A stretch of 43,944 bases of DNA, from assembly GCA_016871805.1 (NCBI GenBank), contig VHCG01000032.1, positions 1 through 43,944 of the forward strand, read 5' to 3'. Source of the DNA: Verrucomicrobiota bacterium (GTDB lineage: Bacteria; Verrucomicrobiota; Verrucomicrobiia; Limisphaerales; UBA9464). Each line of letters starts with the position of its first letter. The first letter of the stretch is position 1. The notes beneath the pieces are model-generated. The model made no database searches and had not been told where the DNA came from. It was given only the letters and a program-made list of their open reading frames with translations. Shown here one piece after another: positions 15,739 through 24,799 of this stretch. A program made the translations under genes and the position numbers.

Positions 15739-17136
15739 TCAGGCAAGCACCGGGAGGCTGGCCGCGGCAATGGCCTGGCCGTGACGCTTGTCCTTTTCGT
15801 CAGGGGTCACAAAATCCACGCGGTCCGACAGTTCAGGATATTCGAATTCCAAGACCTCACGGGCCTTCCCTAGGATCAACTCGCCGCCGGTGCCGGTGGT
15901 CACCCGTCCCAGCACCAGGACGTGGCGCATCGCGTAGAACTGGGACCAGTGGGCCAGCCCATAGCCGAGGAAGACACCGATCGATTCATAGATCCGCGCC
16001 GCACGCGGATCCCCGGCGGCCATGAGGGACTGCACGTGCTTGAGCCGGTCCGGCAGTCCCAGGGCCGGATCGACCTCGATCCCAGCCGGCGCCAGGAGTC
16101 GTCCCACCGCCTGCTGGGAAAAATACTGGGCGCCGCATCCGACATCGCCCGACCACTCCTCCTTGGGGGCGGGGCGGCGATAGTCCACCGGGACGAACGC
16201 GAGTTCGTTGAGCCATGACGTGATGTTGCCGTCGGGCGTGACGAACCCCGCCGCCGTGCTCGTGCCCATGGCGATGCCCAGGACGGCGTTCTGGTTCAGG
16301 GCCATGGATCCCGCGAGGGCGGTGACCTCACCGTCGTTCACGACCTCGAAGGGAATCCCTCCCCACTGCCGACGCAGCTCGAGGAAGAGGTCCTTCACCC
16401 GGGACTCGAAGAGGTCGGGCGGCACACCCCGGAACAGCGAGGCCACCTTGACCCGGTTGTTCACGTACACCCCCGCGGCCGAACCACCGATCGCATCCAC
16501 CCGCGGGAGGTGGGCCGCGGCCCGGTGCAGCGAGTCCATGATGCCATCGACATGATACTGCGGATCCTTCTGGAAGTAGGGATCCCAGACGATCTCCTCG
16601 GAGAAGACCGCCTTGCCGTCGAGCATCGCCGCCACCTTGCGATCGCTGCCCCCGAGGTCGAATCCAATGCGGCAACCGTCCAGGTGACGGCCCAGCGGGG
16701 CGGTGATGGAGCGGGCCGGAGGGAGACGATCCGGGGATTCGACCCAGACCACTTCGATCGGCCGGTCATAGACCTTGCGGCCGATCGTCTCGGAATCGAA
16801 ACGCCCGTTCGGCGTCCCGGTATAATGCGCCCGAAGGGCATCAGCGATGTCCCTTGGACCCGCCACCGTGAAGCGCCAGCCACCCCAGCCCCACAGAAGG
16901 AACTTTGCCAGGCGCTCCACGAAGAACGCATTCACCTCAGCGGCGCCCGGAACCGTGGGCGCCAGCACCTTGAAGGACTGGTGGAACACGGAGCCATCGG
17001 CCTGCTCGAGGGCGACCGTGATCGGAACCGTTGCCTCCCGGAGGAAAGCCTGTTCCGCCAGCACGGCGGGACGGAACTCGGGATCCAGCGGTGGCAGGAT
17101 CCGGGGAACGGCCAGGAAACGATCGACAGAACTCAT
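15739..17136 (-). CDS. ROK family protein, probable sugar kinase
   Basis: 465 aa from the ATG at 17136 (MSSVDRFLAVPRIL). The ASKHA fold begins near residue 150 with CRIGFDLGGSDRKVAAML (phosphate-1 loop), then VDAIGGSAAGVYVNN, PFEVVNDGEVTALAG (catalytic Asp region) and VLGIAMGTSTAAGFV (phosphate-2/adenosine). GCGAQYFSQQAV is a cysteine-containing stretch near the place where ROK proteins bind zinc, but the full CXCGXXGC motif is not evident. The roughly 145-residue N-terminal part is unusual; it is not an obvious HTH, so a sugar kinase is favoured over a NagC-type repressor. It is longer than typical ROK kinases (about 310 aa). Probably one operon with the PIG-L deacetylase, suggesting amino-sugar use. 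Confidence 0.82.
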   Translation of the reverse strand: MSSVDRFLAVPRILPPLDPEFRPAVLAEQAFLREATVPITVALEQADGSVFHQSFKVLAPTVPGAAEVNAFFVERLAKFLLWGWGGWRFTVAGPRDIADALRAHYTGTPNGRFDSETIGRKVYDRPIEVVWVESPDRLPPARSITAPLGRHLDGCRIGFDLGGSDRKVAAMLDGKAVFSEEIVWDPYFQKDPQYHVDGIMDSLHRAAAHLPRVDAIGGSAAGVYVNNRVKVASLFRGVPPDLFESRVKDLFLELRRQWGGIPFEVVNDGEVTALAGSMALNQNAVLGIAMGTSTAAGFVTPDGNITSWLNELAFVPVDYRRPAPKEEWSGDVGCGAQYFSQQAVGRLLAPAGIEVDPALGLPDRLKHVQSLMAAGDPRAARIYESIGVFLGYGLAHWSQFYAMRHVLVLGRVTTGTGGELILGKAREVLEFEYPELSDRVDFVTPDEKDKRHGQAIAAASLPVLA

Positions 17137-17241
17137 GGGTTCCGAAGGCTGCACTCCCGGCCCCGCCCCGCGCAAGATGGCGCGTCACAACCCTGCATTC
17201 CCGACACCACGGTTCCGACCCGGCCGGCACACCGTCGCCGT

Positions 17242-19380
17242 TCACTCGATCGCTGCCCGCATCGCGGCGAACCAGTCGGTCCCCGCCTCGCTCGACACCG
17301 GATTGATCCCAGCCGTCTCGGCGTCTTCGACACACTCCGGGGGCAGCTCCTTGAGGAAGGGTGAGGGATGACAGGGCAGCACCTGTCCATAGCGCTTGCG
17401 TCCTCCGCAGTGTGAGATCCGAAGCGTCCGCTGGGCGCGCGTGATGGCCACGTAGAACAGCCGGCGTTCCTCGTCGAGAGTGCCCTCCAGCTTCGACCGC
17501 GAATGCGGGAGCAGGCCGTCCTCCACCCCGACGATCTGGACGTGTCGGAATTCCAGCCCCTTGGCCGCATGCATGGTGATCAAGGTGACCTGATCTCCGG
17601 TCTCCTTGTCCTCGGCACGCTCTTGGTCGAGCGACAGCTGCCCGAGGAATTCCGCCAGACGCTCCGAGGGATTTCGGGTGAGGCGACGCCGGGGCGGCGG
17701 CAGGGGTGTGGCCGGGGCCGGGGCCAGCACCACCTCGTCGGTCGTGGGTGTCGGTGCAGACGCCTCGACAGGCCGAGCCACAGCCGCGATGCCGTCGGGA
17801 TCATCAAGGTCGTCCAGCAGCTCCCAGACGTTCCGCCAGCGCGCCTCAGAGGCCTCCGGGGTCTTCTCGCTCCGCGTCAATTCCGCCCGGTAGTCGATCG
17901 ACCGGAGCCAGTCCTCGGCCCAGTTCCCGAGACAGACCGGGTCCTTCGACTCGAGGATCGCGCGCGTCTCCTCGATGAACGCGATGAACGACCGGATGGC
18001 CTCCACCGTTCGGGCCTGGAACCGCTCCTGGACGTCGGTGTGCCGCATCGCCGTGAAGACGCTGCTCCTGCGTTCCTGGCTCGCCGCCAGCAGCCGTTCC
18101 ATCGTCACGTCGCTGAGCCCACGGGCCGGGGTGTTGGCGATCCGCAGCAGGGCGACGTCGTCGTGCGGATTCAGGAACGTCTTCAGATAAGCGAGGAAGT
18201 CCCGGATCTCCCGTCGGTCGAAGAAGCTCTGTCCCCCGATCAGCTGGTACCGGATCTTGGACTGGCGGAGGGCGGACTCGAGAAGCCGGGACTGGATGTT
18301 GGTGCGGAACAGGATCGCCTGGTCGCCCCACGGGATCCGGCGGACCAAGCGGTCGTCCTCGATGTTCTGGGCCACCGTCTTGGATTCCTCCTCATCGGTG
18401 TCGAAACACTGGAGCAGGATCTTCTCCCCCTCCCCCTTGGACGACCACAGCTGCTTGCCGCGACGTCGGGCGTTGTTGCGGATCACGCCGTTGGCCGCCT
18501 TGAGGATCACGTTGGTGGACCGGTAGTTCTGCTCCAGCTTCACCACCTTCACCTCGGGGAAATGCTTCTCGAGGTCCAGAAGGTTGGCGACCTCGGCACC
18601 GCGCCAACCGTAGATCGACTGGTCGTCGTCACCCACGACACAGAGGTTCCGGGAGTCCCGGGTCAGGGCGTGCACGAGCTCGAACTGCGCGGCGTTGGTG
18701 TCCTGGTACTCGTCGACCATGACATACCGGAACCGCTCCCGACATGCCTCGAGGGCCTCGGGGTGCTCCTTGAAGAGGCGCAGGACCAGCAGGATGAGGT
18801 CGTCGAAGTCCACGGCATTGCAGGCGTGGAGCGCAGACTGGTAGCGGGAGAGCACGTGTTCCGCGAGGGCCCGGGCCTCGGCATCCTCGAACACGGAAGC
18901 CCGACTCCCGCCGCCCCGGAACCGGGACAGCAGGCCGAGGATGGCGTGCGGATCGCTCTTCACCTTTCCCTCGTGGATGGAGGACAGGATCTTCTTGATG
19001 GCTCCGATCTGATCGGACTCGTCGTAGATCACGAAGTTCCGCTTGTAGCCCAGCTTCTCGATGTGCTGGCGGAGGATCCGGACGCAGAGGGAGTGGAAGG
19101 TGCAGACCGTCGGACGCTCCGGAGCCTCACCGTCGGAGTCGCGACGGGACCGACGTGGCAGCATCTCGTTCACCCGCTCCTGCATCTCCTTGGCGGCCTT
19201 ATTGGTGAAGGTGACGGCGAGGATCTTCCCGGGGGAGATGCCCCGTTCGATCATGTGGACGATCCGGCAGGTGATCACCCGCGTCTTGCCAGTCCCAGCC
19301 CCTGCCAGGATCAACACGGGGCCCCGGACGGTCGACACCGCCTGCTGCTGCTCCGGGTTGAGCGCGTCGATGTTGAACAC
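17242..19380 (-). CDS. UvrD/Rep/PcrA-type superfamily 1 DNA helicase
   Basis: 712 aa if the GTG at 19380 is the start (VFNIDALNPEQQQAV, where the family begins). An ATG at 19455 would add 25 residues of non-conserved sequence. Motifs in order: Q motif LNPEQQQAV, Walker A ILAGAGTGKTRVI, Walker B MVDEYQDTN, motif III VVGDDDQSIYGWRGAE, motif IV region VVKLEQNYRST, motif V ITMHAAKGLEFRHVQIVG, and motif VI FYVAITRAQRTLRIS. It is a 3'-5' translocase for repair and replication-fork restart. It stops soon after motif VI without the C-terminal Tudor-like tail of PcrA, so Rep-like by length. An insert of about 50 residues rich in Pro/Ala/Arg (near residue 560) precedes motif V. Divergent from rseP. Confidence 0.95.
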   Translation of the reverse strand: MFNIDALNPEQQQAVSTVRGPVLILAGAGTGKTRVITCRIVHMIERGISPGKILAVTFTNKAAKEMQERVNEMLPRRSRRDSDGEAPERPTVCTFHSLCVRILRQHIEKLGYKRNFVIYDESDQIGAIKKILSSIHEGKVKSDPHAILGLLSRFRGGGSRASVFEDAEARALAEHVLSRYQSALHACNAVDFDDLILLVLRLFKEHPEALEACRERFRYVMVDEYQDTNAAQFELVHALTRDSRNLCVVGDDDQSIYGWRGAEVANLLDLEKHFPEVKVVKLEQNYRSTNVILKAANGVIRNNARRRGKQLWSSKGEGEKILLQCFDTDEEESKTVAQNIEDDRLVRRIPWGDQAILFRTNIQSRLLESALRQSKIRYQLIGGQSFFDRREIRDFLAYLKTFLNPHDDVALLRIANTPARGLSDVTMERLLAASQERRSSVFTAMRHTDVQERFQARTVEAIRSFIAFIEETRAILESKDPVCLGNWAEDWLRSIDYRAELTRSEKTPEASEARWRNVWELLDDLDDPDGIAAVARPVEASAPTPTTDEVVLAPAPATPLPPPRRRLTRNPSERLAEFLGQLSLDQERAEDKETGDQVTLITMHAAKGLEFRHVQIVGVEDGLLPHSRSKLEGTLDEERRLFYVAITRAQRTLRISHCGGRKRYGQVLPCHPSPFLKELPPECVEDAETAGINPVSSEAGTDWFAAMRAAIE

Positions 19381-19580
19381 GGGCCACGGAGCATGGCGCG
19401 ACGACCACGCCGGGCAAGTCCAAGTCCCCGAACCGGATCCATGGGAATCCGCCACCCGGATTGGAGCCTCCCAGGGGCCGACACGACCTCATGGATTTCC
19501 GGCGGATGCCGGGCGTCCGCGGATTTCCGGCCCGACATCGTTGCCACTCCCAACACAGGCCCGTAGGTTCGGGGGCCGCT

Positions 19581-20981
19581 ATGGAGTCGATCCTCAGCTT
19601 TGTCTATGTGGCCGCGATGGTGGTGCTGCTCTTCGGGGCCAGCATCTTCGTGCACGAGTACGGCCACTACTGGATGGCCCTGAGGCGTGGGATGAAGGTG
19701 GAGGGCTTCGCCATCGGGTTCGGCCCCAAGATTTTCTCCTGGATGCGGGACGGCGTGGAGTGGTCGATCCGGTGGATCCCCGCGGGCGGCTTCGTGAAGC
19801 TGCCGCAGATGATCACCTCGGAGGCGATCGAGGGAAAGGCGGCTCCCGACATCCCGCACGCCCCTCCATTCTCCCGGATCCTTGTCTCGATCGCTGGTCC
19901 CGCGATGAACATCGCCTTCGCCCTCGCCATCGCGTGCGTCATCTGGGCCATCGGCATCCCCGTCCGGGTCAACCCGCCCATCATCGGACCCGTAGACCCC
20001 CAGTCGACCGAGGCTGCCCGTGGGGTGCGCAGTGGGGACCGGATCGTCGAAGTAAACGGGCACAAGGTGCGGTCCTGGCAGGACATCAACCTCGAGGTCA
20101 TCACGGCCCTCACCAACGTGGTCCCCGTGACCCTCGAGCGGTCCGGTCAGCGTCTGACCGTAAGCCTCCCCACCAAGCGGTCCGAGACGCTGGGCCTGAA
20201 GTGGCTCGACCTCGAACCCCAGGAACGCCCCATCGTCGGTCTCGTCCAGCCGGGCATGCCCGCCGAGAAGATCGGGCTCAGACTCGGGGACAAGTTCCTG
20301 TCCTTCGATGGCGTCTATGTCCTCAACCAGGAACAGCTCAGCGACGTCATCAACAAGGGCAAGGGACGCCCCTGCGAGGTGGTCGTCGAGCGCGACGGCA
20401 CCAAGCTCAACCTGACGGTCACTCCGGTCTATGACCCTGAGACGCAGCGCGGGCGCATCGGCATCGGGTTCGCCGGCGGCCACTACGAGGTCCAGCGTCC
20501 GGGGCCCAACCCGATCGAGCAGTTCGGCGACGTGCTGAGGCTCATGGGGAAGACGTTCAACGCCCTGTTCCACTCCAAGGAAACCGGCGTGAGCGCGAAG
20601 GACATGAGCGGACCGGTCGGCATCCTGGGCAAGCTGTGGCTCGACGTTCACACGGACCTCCGCCTGGCCCTCGGGTTCCTGGTGACGCTCAACATCAACC
20701 TCGCCCTGATGAATCTCCTGCCGATCCCGGTCCTCGATGGCGGCCACATCATGATGGCGCTCTACGAACTCGTCTCGCGAAGGAGGGTCAGCGCTCGCTT
20801 CCAGGAGATCGTCACCGCCGGTTTCGCCGTGATGCTGCTGTCGTTCATGGCGTTCGTCACCTACTACGACCTCCACCGGGCCCCGATCTTCCGTCAGATG
20901 CTGAAGCAGAAGAGCGTCATCGAATCCCCGGGCAGGACAGCCGCTCAGGAGAGTCCCAGCCCGACACCAGCCCGGCGATGA
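19581..20981 (+). CDS. rseP: RseP-type site-2 membrane zinc metalloprotease
   Basis: 466 aa from the ATG at 19581, where the first membrane helix starts at once (LSFVYVAAMVVLLFGASIFV). The zinc site is HEYGH (His25, Glu26, His29); the third ligand is in LLPIPVLDGGH near residue 390, the LDG motif of site-2 proteases. AIGFGPKIFSW and PAGGFVKLPQM are conserved in RseP. Two PDZ domains lie between membrane helices 2 and 3 (ARGVRSGDRIVEVNGHKVRSW, and PGMPAEKIGLRLGDKFLSFDG). The family cuts membrane-bound anti-sigma factors and cleared signal peptides. It is followed 185 bp later by ispG, an order common in bacteria; the usual upstream partners dxr, cdsA and uppS are absent. Confidence 0.95.
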   Translation: MESILSFVYVAAMVVLLFGASIFVHEYGHYWMALRRGMKVEGFAIGFGPKIFSWMRDGVEWSIRWIPAGGFVKLPQMITSEAIEGKAAPDIPHAPPFSRILVSIAGPAMNIAFALAIACVIWAIGIPVRVNPPIIGPVDPQSTEAARGVRSGDRIVEVNGHKVRSWQDINLEVITALTNVVPVTLERSGQRLTVSLPTKRSETLGLKWLDLEPQERPIVGLVQPGMPAEKIGLRLGDKFLSFDGVYVLNQEQLSDVINKGKGRPCEVVVERDGTKLNLTVTPVYDPETQRGRIGIGFAGGHYEVQRPGPNPIEQFGDVLRLMGKTFNALFHSKETGVSAKDMSGPVGILGKLWLDVHTDLRLALGFLVTLNINLALMNLLPIPVLDGGHIMMALYELVSRRRVSARFQEIVTAGFAVMLLSFMAFVTYYDLHRAPIFRQMLKQKSVIESPGRTAAQESPSPTPARR

Positions 20982-21166
20982 TCGGGATCACCCTCCGACA
21001 GTGCTGACGACTCGATGGTGAAGCCGGTGAAGGTGGCGGAGAAAGTCACGGTGTAGGCGCCCTTCATCGGAGGAGCCTTCAACAAGGGGATGCACTGCGG
21101 GCGCAGCCCAACCCCTTTCGACGCTTCCCAACGCATCGTTTCACCATACCCTCGAGGCCACGTTCG

Positions 21167-22942
21167 ATGAACTACTGCGCCTCTCCCTGGTCGTTCCACA
21201 GACGTCCCACCCGTGAGGTCACCGTCGGTGATCCCTCCCGTGGCGGGGTCGTCATGGGTGGCATCCATCCGGTCGTCCGTCAGTCCATGCTGACCTGCGA
21301 CACGATGAACACCGCCGAGTGCGTGCGTCAGACCCTCGAGCTGGTCGCCGTCGGCTGCCAGATCGTCCGCATCACCGCCCCCACCGTGAAGGACGCCGCC
21401 AACCTCGAGAACATCGTCCGGGAACTACGCGCCGTGGGCTGCCACGTCCCCATCGTGGCCGACATCCACTTCAAGCCCGAGGCCGCCATGGAGGCCGTGA
21501 AGTGGGTGGAGAAGGTCCGCATCAATCCCGGCAACTACGCCGACTCCAAGAAGTTCGTGATCAAGGAGTACACCGACGTCGCCTACACCGCCGAACTGCT
21601 CCGGATCGAGGAGAGGTTCACCCCTCTCGTGATCGAGGCGAAGCGACTGGATCGCGCCCTGCGCATCGGCACCAACCACGGGTCGCTGTCGGACCGCATC
21701 ATGAACCGCTATGGCGACTCCCCGCTTGGCATGGTGGAGAGCGCGCTAGAGTTCGCCCGGATCTGCCGTAAGCACGACTTCCACAACTTCGTGTTCTCGA
21801 TGAAGTCATCGAACCCGAAGGTCATGATCGAGTGCTACCGCCTCCTGGCAGCCCGGCTTGAACAGGAGGGACCCGACTGGAACTACCCGCTGCATCTCGG
21901 GGTGACCGAGGCAGGCGAGGGCGAGGACGGACGCATCAAGTCCGCCATCGGCATCGGCTCACTGCTGTGCGACGGCATCGGCGACACCATTCGGGTCTCG
22001 CTCACCGAGGACAGCCCCCGGGAGATCGCCGTCTGCAACGATCTTCTGGCCCAGATTCCCAGGCTCACCGAGTCGAAGGTCTCCGGAACCACTCTTGGGG
22101 TGCCCTGGGATCCCTTCGTCTACCGTCGTCGCGAGTCCGCCATCGCCTCGCTAGGGAACACCTCCTGCGGCGGCGAATCCGTCGTAAGGGTGGTCGTCAC
22201 GCGGGCGACCCATGACAAGGTGGCGCCGCTGATCTCGCCGAAGAGCGACGTGAAGCCGGAGGGGGTCCATGAGGATCTCAACCTTCTGGAACTCGATCCC
22301 CGTTCCCCGCTGGCGCCGGAGACGATCGGGTGCGACACGCAGCTGGTGACCGTCCAAGACGGCATCGGTCTCCCGCCCATCCAGGCCTTCCGTCTGCTGG
22401 CCGTGCGACTCCACGAGCTGGGGCGCCGCAACCCAATCCTGCTGAAGGATTGCCTGTCGTTTGAACCGGTGCCGCTCACCCCGGAGGTCGCCCTGCTCCG
22501 GGCCGCGGTGAACCTCGGGGCACTCCTCGCCGACGGCATCGGCGACGCGATCCTCGTCCGCGGGGAGTCCGGCGCCGGCCAATCGCTGCGTCTGGCCTAC
22601 AACATCCTCCAGGCCGCGGGGTGCCGCTCCTTCAAGACCGACTACGTCGCCTGCCCCAGCTGTGGACGGACCCTGTTCAATCTCCAGACCGTGACGGCCC
22701 GCATCAAGGCCCGCACCGACCATCTGAAGGGGGTGAAGATTGCGATCATGGGGTGCATCGTGAACGGCCCGGGTGAGATGGCCGATGCGGATTTCGGCTA
22801 CGTCGGCGGTGCCCCCAACAAGATCAACCTCTACGTCGGCAAGAAGCCGGTGAAGTTCAACATCCCCGAGGTCGAAGCCGTGGAGCGCCTCGTTGACCTC
22901 ATCAAGGAACACGGCAAGTGGGTGGAGCCTGAGGCGCCCTGA
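21167..22942 (+). CDS. ispG: 4-hydroxy-3-methylbut-2-enyl diphosphate synthase, long form
   Basis: 591 aa. It reduces methylerythritol cyclodiphosphate to HMBPP, the penultimate step of the MEP isoprenoid pathway. The N-terminal TIM barrel shows VGGIHPVVRQSM-type start (VMGGIHPVVRQSMLTCDT), VGCQIVRITAP, VPIVADIHF, VRINPGN and RIGTNHGSLSDRI. The C-terminal 4Fe-4S domain has Cys496, Cys499, Cys530 and Glu537 (CPSCGRT, MGCIVNGPGE), with the same spacings as the E. coli cluster ligands. A large insert of about 200 residues (about 265-440) between the two makes this the three-domain form known from plants, Chlamydiae and Bacteroidetes, against about 370 aa in E. coli. It sits downstream of rseP. 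No good Shine-Dalgarno sequence. Confidence 0.97.
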   Translation: MNYCASPWSFHRRPTREVTVGDPSRGGVVMGGIHPVVRQSMLTCDTMNTAECVRQTLELVAVGCQIVRITAPTVKDAANLENIVRELRAVGCHVPIVADIHFKPEAAMEAVKWVEKVRINPGNYADSKKFVIKEYTDVAYTAELLRIEERFTPLVIEAKRLDRALRIGTNHGSLSDRIMNRYGDSPLGMVESALEFARICRKHDFHNFVFSMKSSNPKVMIECYRLLAARLEQEGPDWNYPLHLGVTEAGEGEDGRIKSAIGIGSLLCDGIGDTIRVSLTEDSPREIAVCNDLLAQIPRLTESKVSGTTLGVPWDPFVYRRRESAIASLGNTSCGGESVVRVVVTRATHDKVAPLISPKSDVKPEGVHEDLNLLELDPRSPLAPETIGCDTQLVTVQDGIGLPPIQAFRLLAVRLHELGRRNPILLKDCLSFEPVPLTPEVALLRAAVNLGALLADGIGDAILVRGESGAGQSLRLAYNILQAAGCRSFKTDYVACPSCGRTLFNLQTVTARIKARTDHLKGVKIAIMGCIVNGPGEMADADFGYVGGAPNKINLYVGKKPVKFNIPEVEAVERLVDLIKEHGKWVEPEAP

Positions 22943-22947
22943 CACGG

Positions 22948-22965
22948 GAGCCCCGGAAGGGGCTC
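22948..22965 (+). terminator. GC hairpin with GNRA-type loop after ispG
   Basis: Perfect 7-bp stem GAGCCCC (22948-22954) / GGGGCTC (22959-22965) with tetraloop GGAA, 5 nt past the ispG stop. No T-tract. Another palindrome, GATCCAGCTGGATC (23074-23087), lies near the stop of the convergent MFS gene. Confidence 0.5.
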
Positions 22966-23107
22966 ACAATGAGACGCGGAGGAAATGGCAAGGGGACGGC
23001 GAAATACCGGGCCCTCCAGTCCTCGAAGGCCTCCCCCTTGGAGTCCACTCCCCGTTAGGGCCGGCAGACCGCCGATCCAGCTGGATCCGACCGTCAACCC
23101 TCGACCC

Positions 23108-24598
23108 TCAGTTCTCCTCTTCCTTCGGTTCCGGCAGCCACCGAGTCAGCACCACGCCGATCAGCGCATAGACGGCAGCCACACCGGCACCAACCACGGC
23201 GATCTTCACCGGGTCGGGAGGGCGGGACGCGGAAAGGGTGATCGTCAGCCAGGCGGCCGCGGTCCCCAGGACACGACCTCCGATGTTGGCCGCGAAGCTC
23301 TCGCCAGTACCCCGGAGATGGACCGGGAACACGAGCGGGATGTAGTTCCCCCAGAAACTGAACTGGGCGACGGTGAGGAAGCCGGCGATGAAGATGCCGA
23401 TCTGGATCATCTGGAGGCTGTCCGCCTGGGACAGAGATCCAGAGATCCACCAGAACAGAAGCGGGACGTAGAGCAGCGCCGGGACCTGGAACACCCGGAG
23501 GAGGGTGCGTCGGCTCAGAATCCGGACAGCCAGCACCGCCAGGGCCATGCGCCCGAACAACCCGCCGATCTCCTGCCAGAGCGTCACCTTGGCCACGGCC
23601 TCGTCGGTGGCATTGCCGCTGATCTGACGCAGCCGTCGGGCGTCCGGAGCCGGCTTGCCGGAGGCCTGGGCCTCGGCCACCGCCGCATCCTGGGCGGCCT
23701 TGGCCGTTGCTCGGATCGCAGCATGGCCCTGGGGTCCACCCAGGATCTGCGGGAGCTGCTGGATCGCACCGAAGGCGATGCCATAGCTGGCAGCGAAGAC
23801 GAGGGTGGTCAGGACCGTGGTCCGGACCAGGGCCGGACTGAACAGCTCGGCGAGGCTGGGGCGTCGGAGTTCGCCGGATGCCTCCTTGCGGGCCCAGACC
23901 GGCGATTCGGGCAGGAACGGACGGATCAGAATCAGGGGCAGAGCCGGGATGACACCGGAGATGAGTGTGTAGCGCCAGGCCTCGTGGTTTCCATGGATAG
24001 CAGGGAGGTCGAGCGCAAGCCTGGCCGCCAGCACGTTGGCACCGCCAACCAGGAGGCCACCGATCGATGAGAATGCCTGGGTATATCCGAGCACCCGCTC
24101 GCGCTGGGCAGGGTTCGCAAACAGTTCCGCCAGCCACGCGACCGCGGCCACGAACTCCACGCAGACCCCGATGAAGACTCCGCAGCGGAGCACCAGCAGC
24201 TGTGGCAGCGAGGTCGCAAATCCTGCGGCACAGGCCGAGAACGCATACAGCAGGATGCTGAACGTCAGAACCCGTCGACGCCCCAACAAATCGGTCAGGT
24301 ATCCGCCCAGCAGCCCGAACACGCCACCCGCGATCGCAGGGACAAAGAACAAGGTCCTGGCCCAGCGGACATACTGATCCCCGCCCGGGGCCCACAGCTG
24401 GGCCGCATCCGCCTTCGCCATGCCACCCTGGACCAGCGCCTCGACCATCGGGGCGCTCAACGCCGCGATGGCCGGCTTCACGATCAGGGGGAGCATCAGC
24501 AGCTCATAGATGTCGAAGGCAAACCCAATGGCGGCAATCGTACAGATCAGCCATTCGGTCATGCCCAGCCTCACAGGCTGCGATCCAGTGGAGTTCAT
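23108..24598 (-). CDS. MFS transporter
   Basis: 496 aa with about 12 membrane helices. The first starts at residue 15 (MTEWLICTIAAIGFAFDIYELLMLPLIV), with the Asp in FDIYE seen in sugar- and acid-type MFS members. The loop 2-3 signature is GGYLTDLLGRRRVLTF (about 98-113), and RPFLPESPVW marks the middle of the sugar/organic acid group. The central loop is long (about 260-350), with a charged stretch HAAIRATAKAAQDAAVAEAQASGK that may be a coiled coil. The pattern resembles the AAHS/sugar-porter branches; the substrate cannot be told. Monocistronic in appearance: it follows the L,D-transpeptidase gene by 201 bp and has its own -10-like box almost at the ATG. Confidence 0.92.
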   Translation of the reverse strand: MNSTGSQPVRLGMTEWLICTIAAIGFAFDIYELLMLPLIVKPAIAALSAPMVEALVQGGMAKADAAQLWAPGGDQYVRWARTLFFVPAIAGGVFGLLGGYLTDLLGRRRVLTFSILLYAFSACAAGFATSLPQLLVLRCGVFIGVCVEFVAAVAWLAELFANPAQRERVLGYTQAFSSIGGLLVGGANVLAARLALDLPAIHGNHEAWRYTLISGVIPALPLILIRPFLPESPVWARKEASGELRRPSLAELFSPALVRTTVLTTLVFAASYGIAFGAIQQLPQILGGPQGHAAIRATAKAAQDAAVAEAQASGKPAPDARRLRQISGNATDEAVAKVTLWQEIGGLFGRMALAVLAVRILSRRTLLRVFQVPALLYVPLLFWWISGSLSQADSLQMIQIGIFIAGFLTVAQFSFWGNYIPLVFPVHLRGTGESFAANIGGRVLGTAAAWLTITLSASRPPDPVKIAVVGAGVAAVYALIGVVLTRWLPEPKEEEN

Positions 24599-24605
24599 AC
24601 GTACG

Positions 24606-24611
24606 AGTATA
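24606..24611 (-). promoter_or_regulatory. -10-like box TATACT right before the MFS start codon
   Basis: On the minus strand TATACT lies 7 nt upstream of the ATG at 24598, in an AT-rich patch (ATTTTATACT) that stands out in this GC-rich DNA. A transcript starting 6-7 nt after it would begin at or within 1-2 nt of the ATG. No good -35 box is seen at the right distance (CGTCAA at 24629-24634). Confidence 0.4.
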
Positions 24612-24799
24612 AAATCGGTTCACCCGTCTTGACGCAATGCAGCAGACGTCCACCGGCAGGTTGTCGGGCATCCGGACCTATCGGGTTCCTCGACTCCTCC
24701 GACCCGGAACGATCCTGGATGGACCCCGTAATTCCACTCCTCCCCCTTCCATCGGCTGTTCTCCGCATTCCCGTGTGAGGCCCAGGACCGGGCTTGGGA

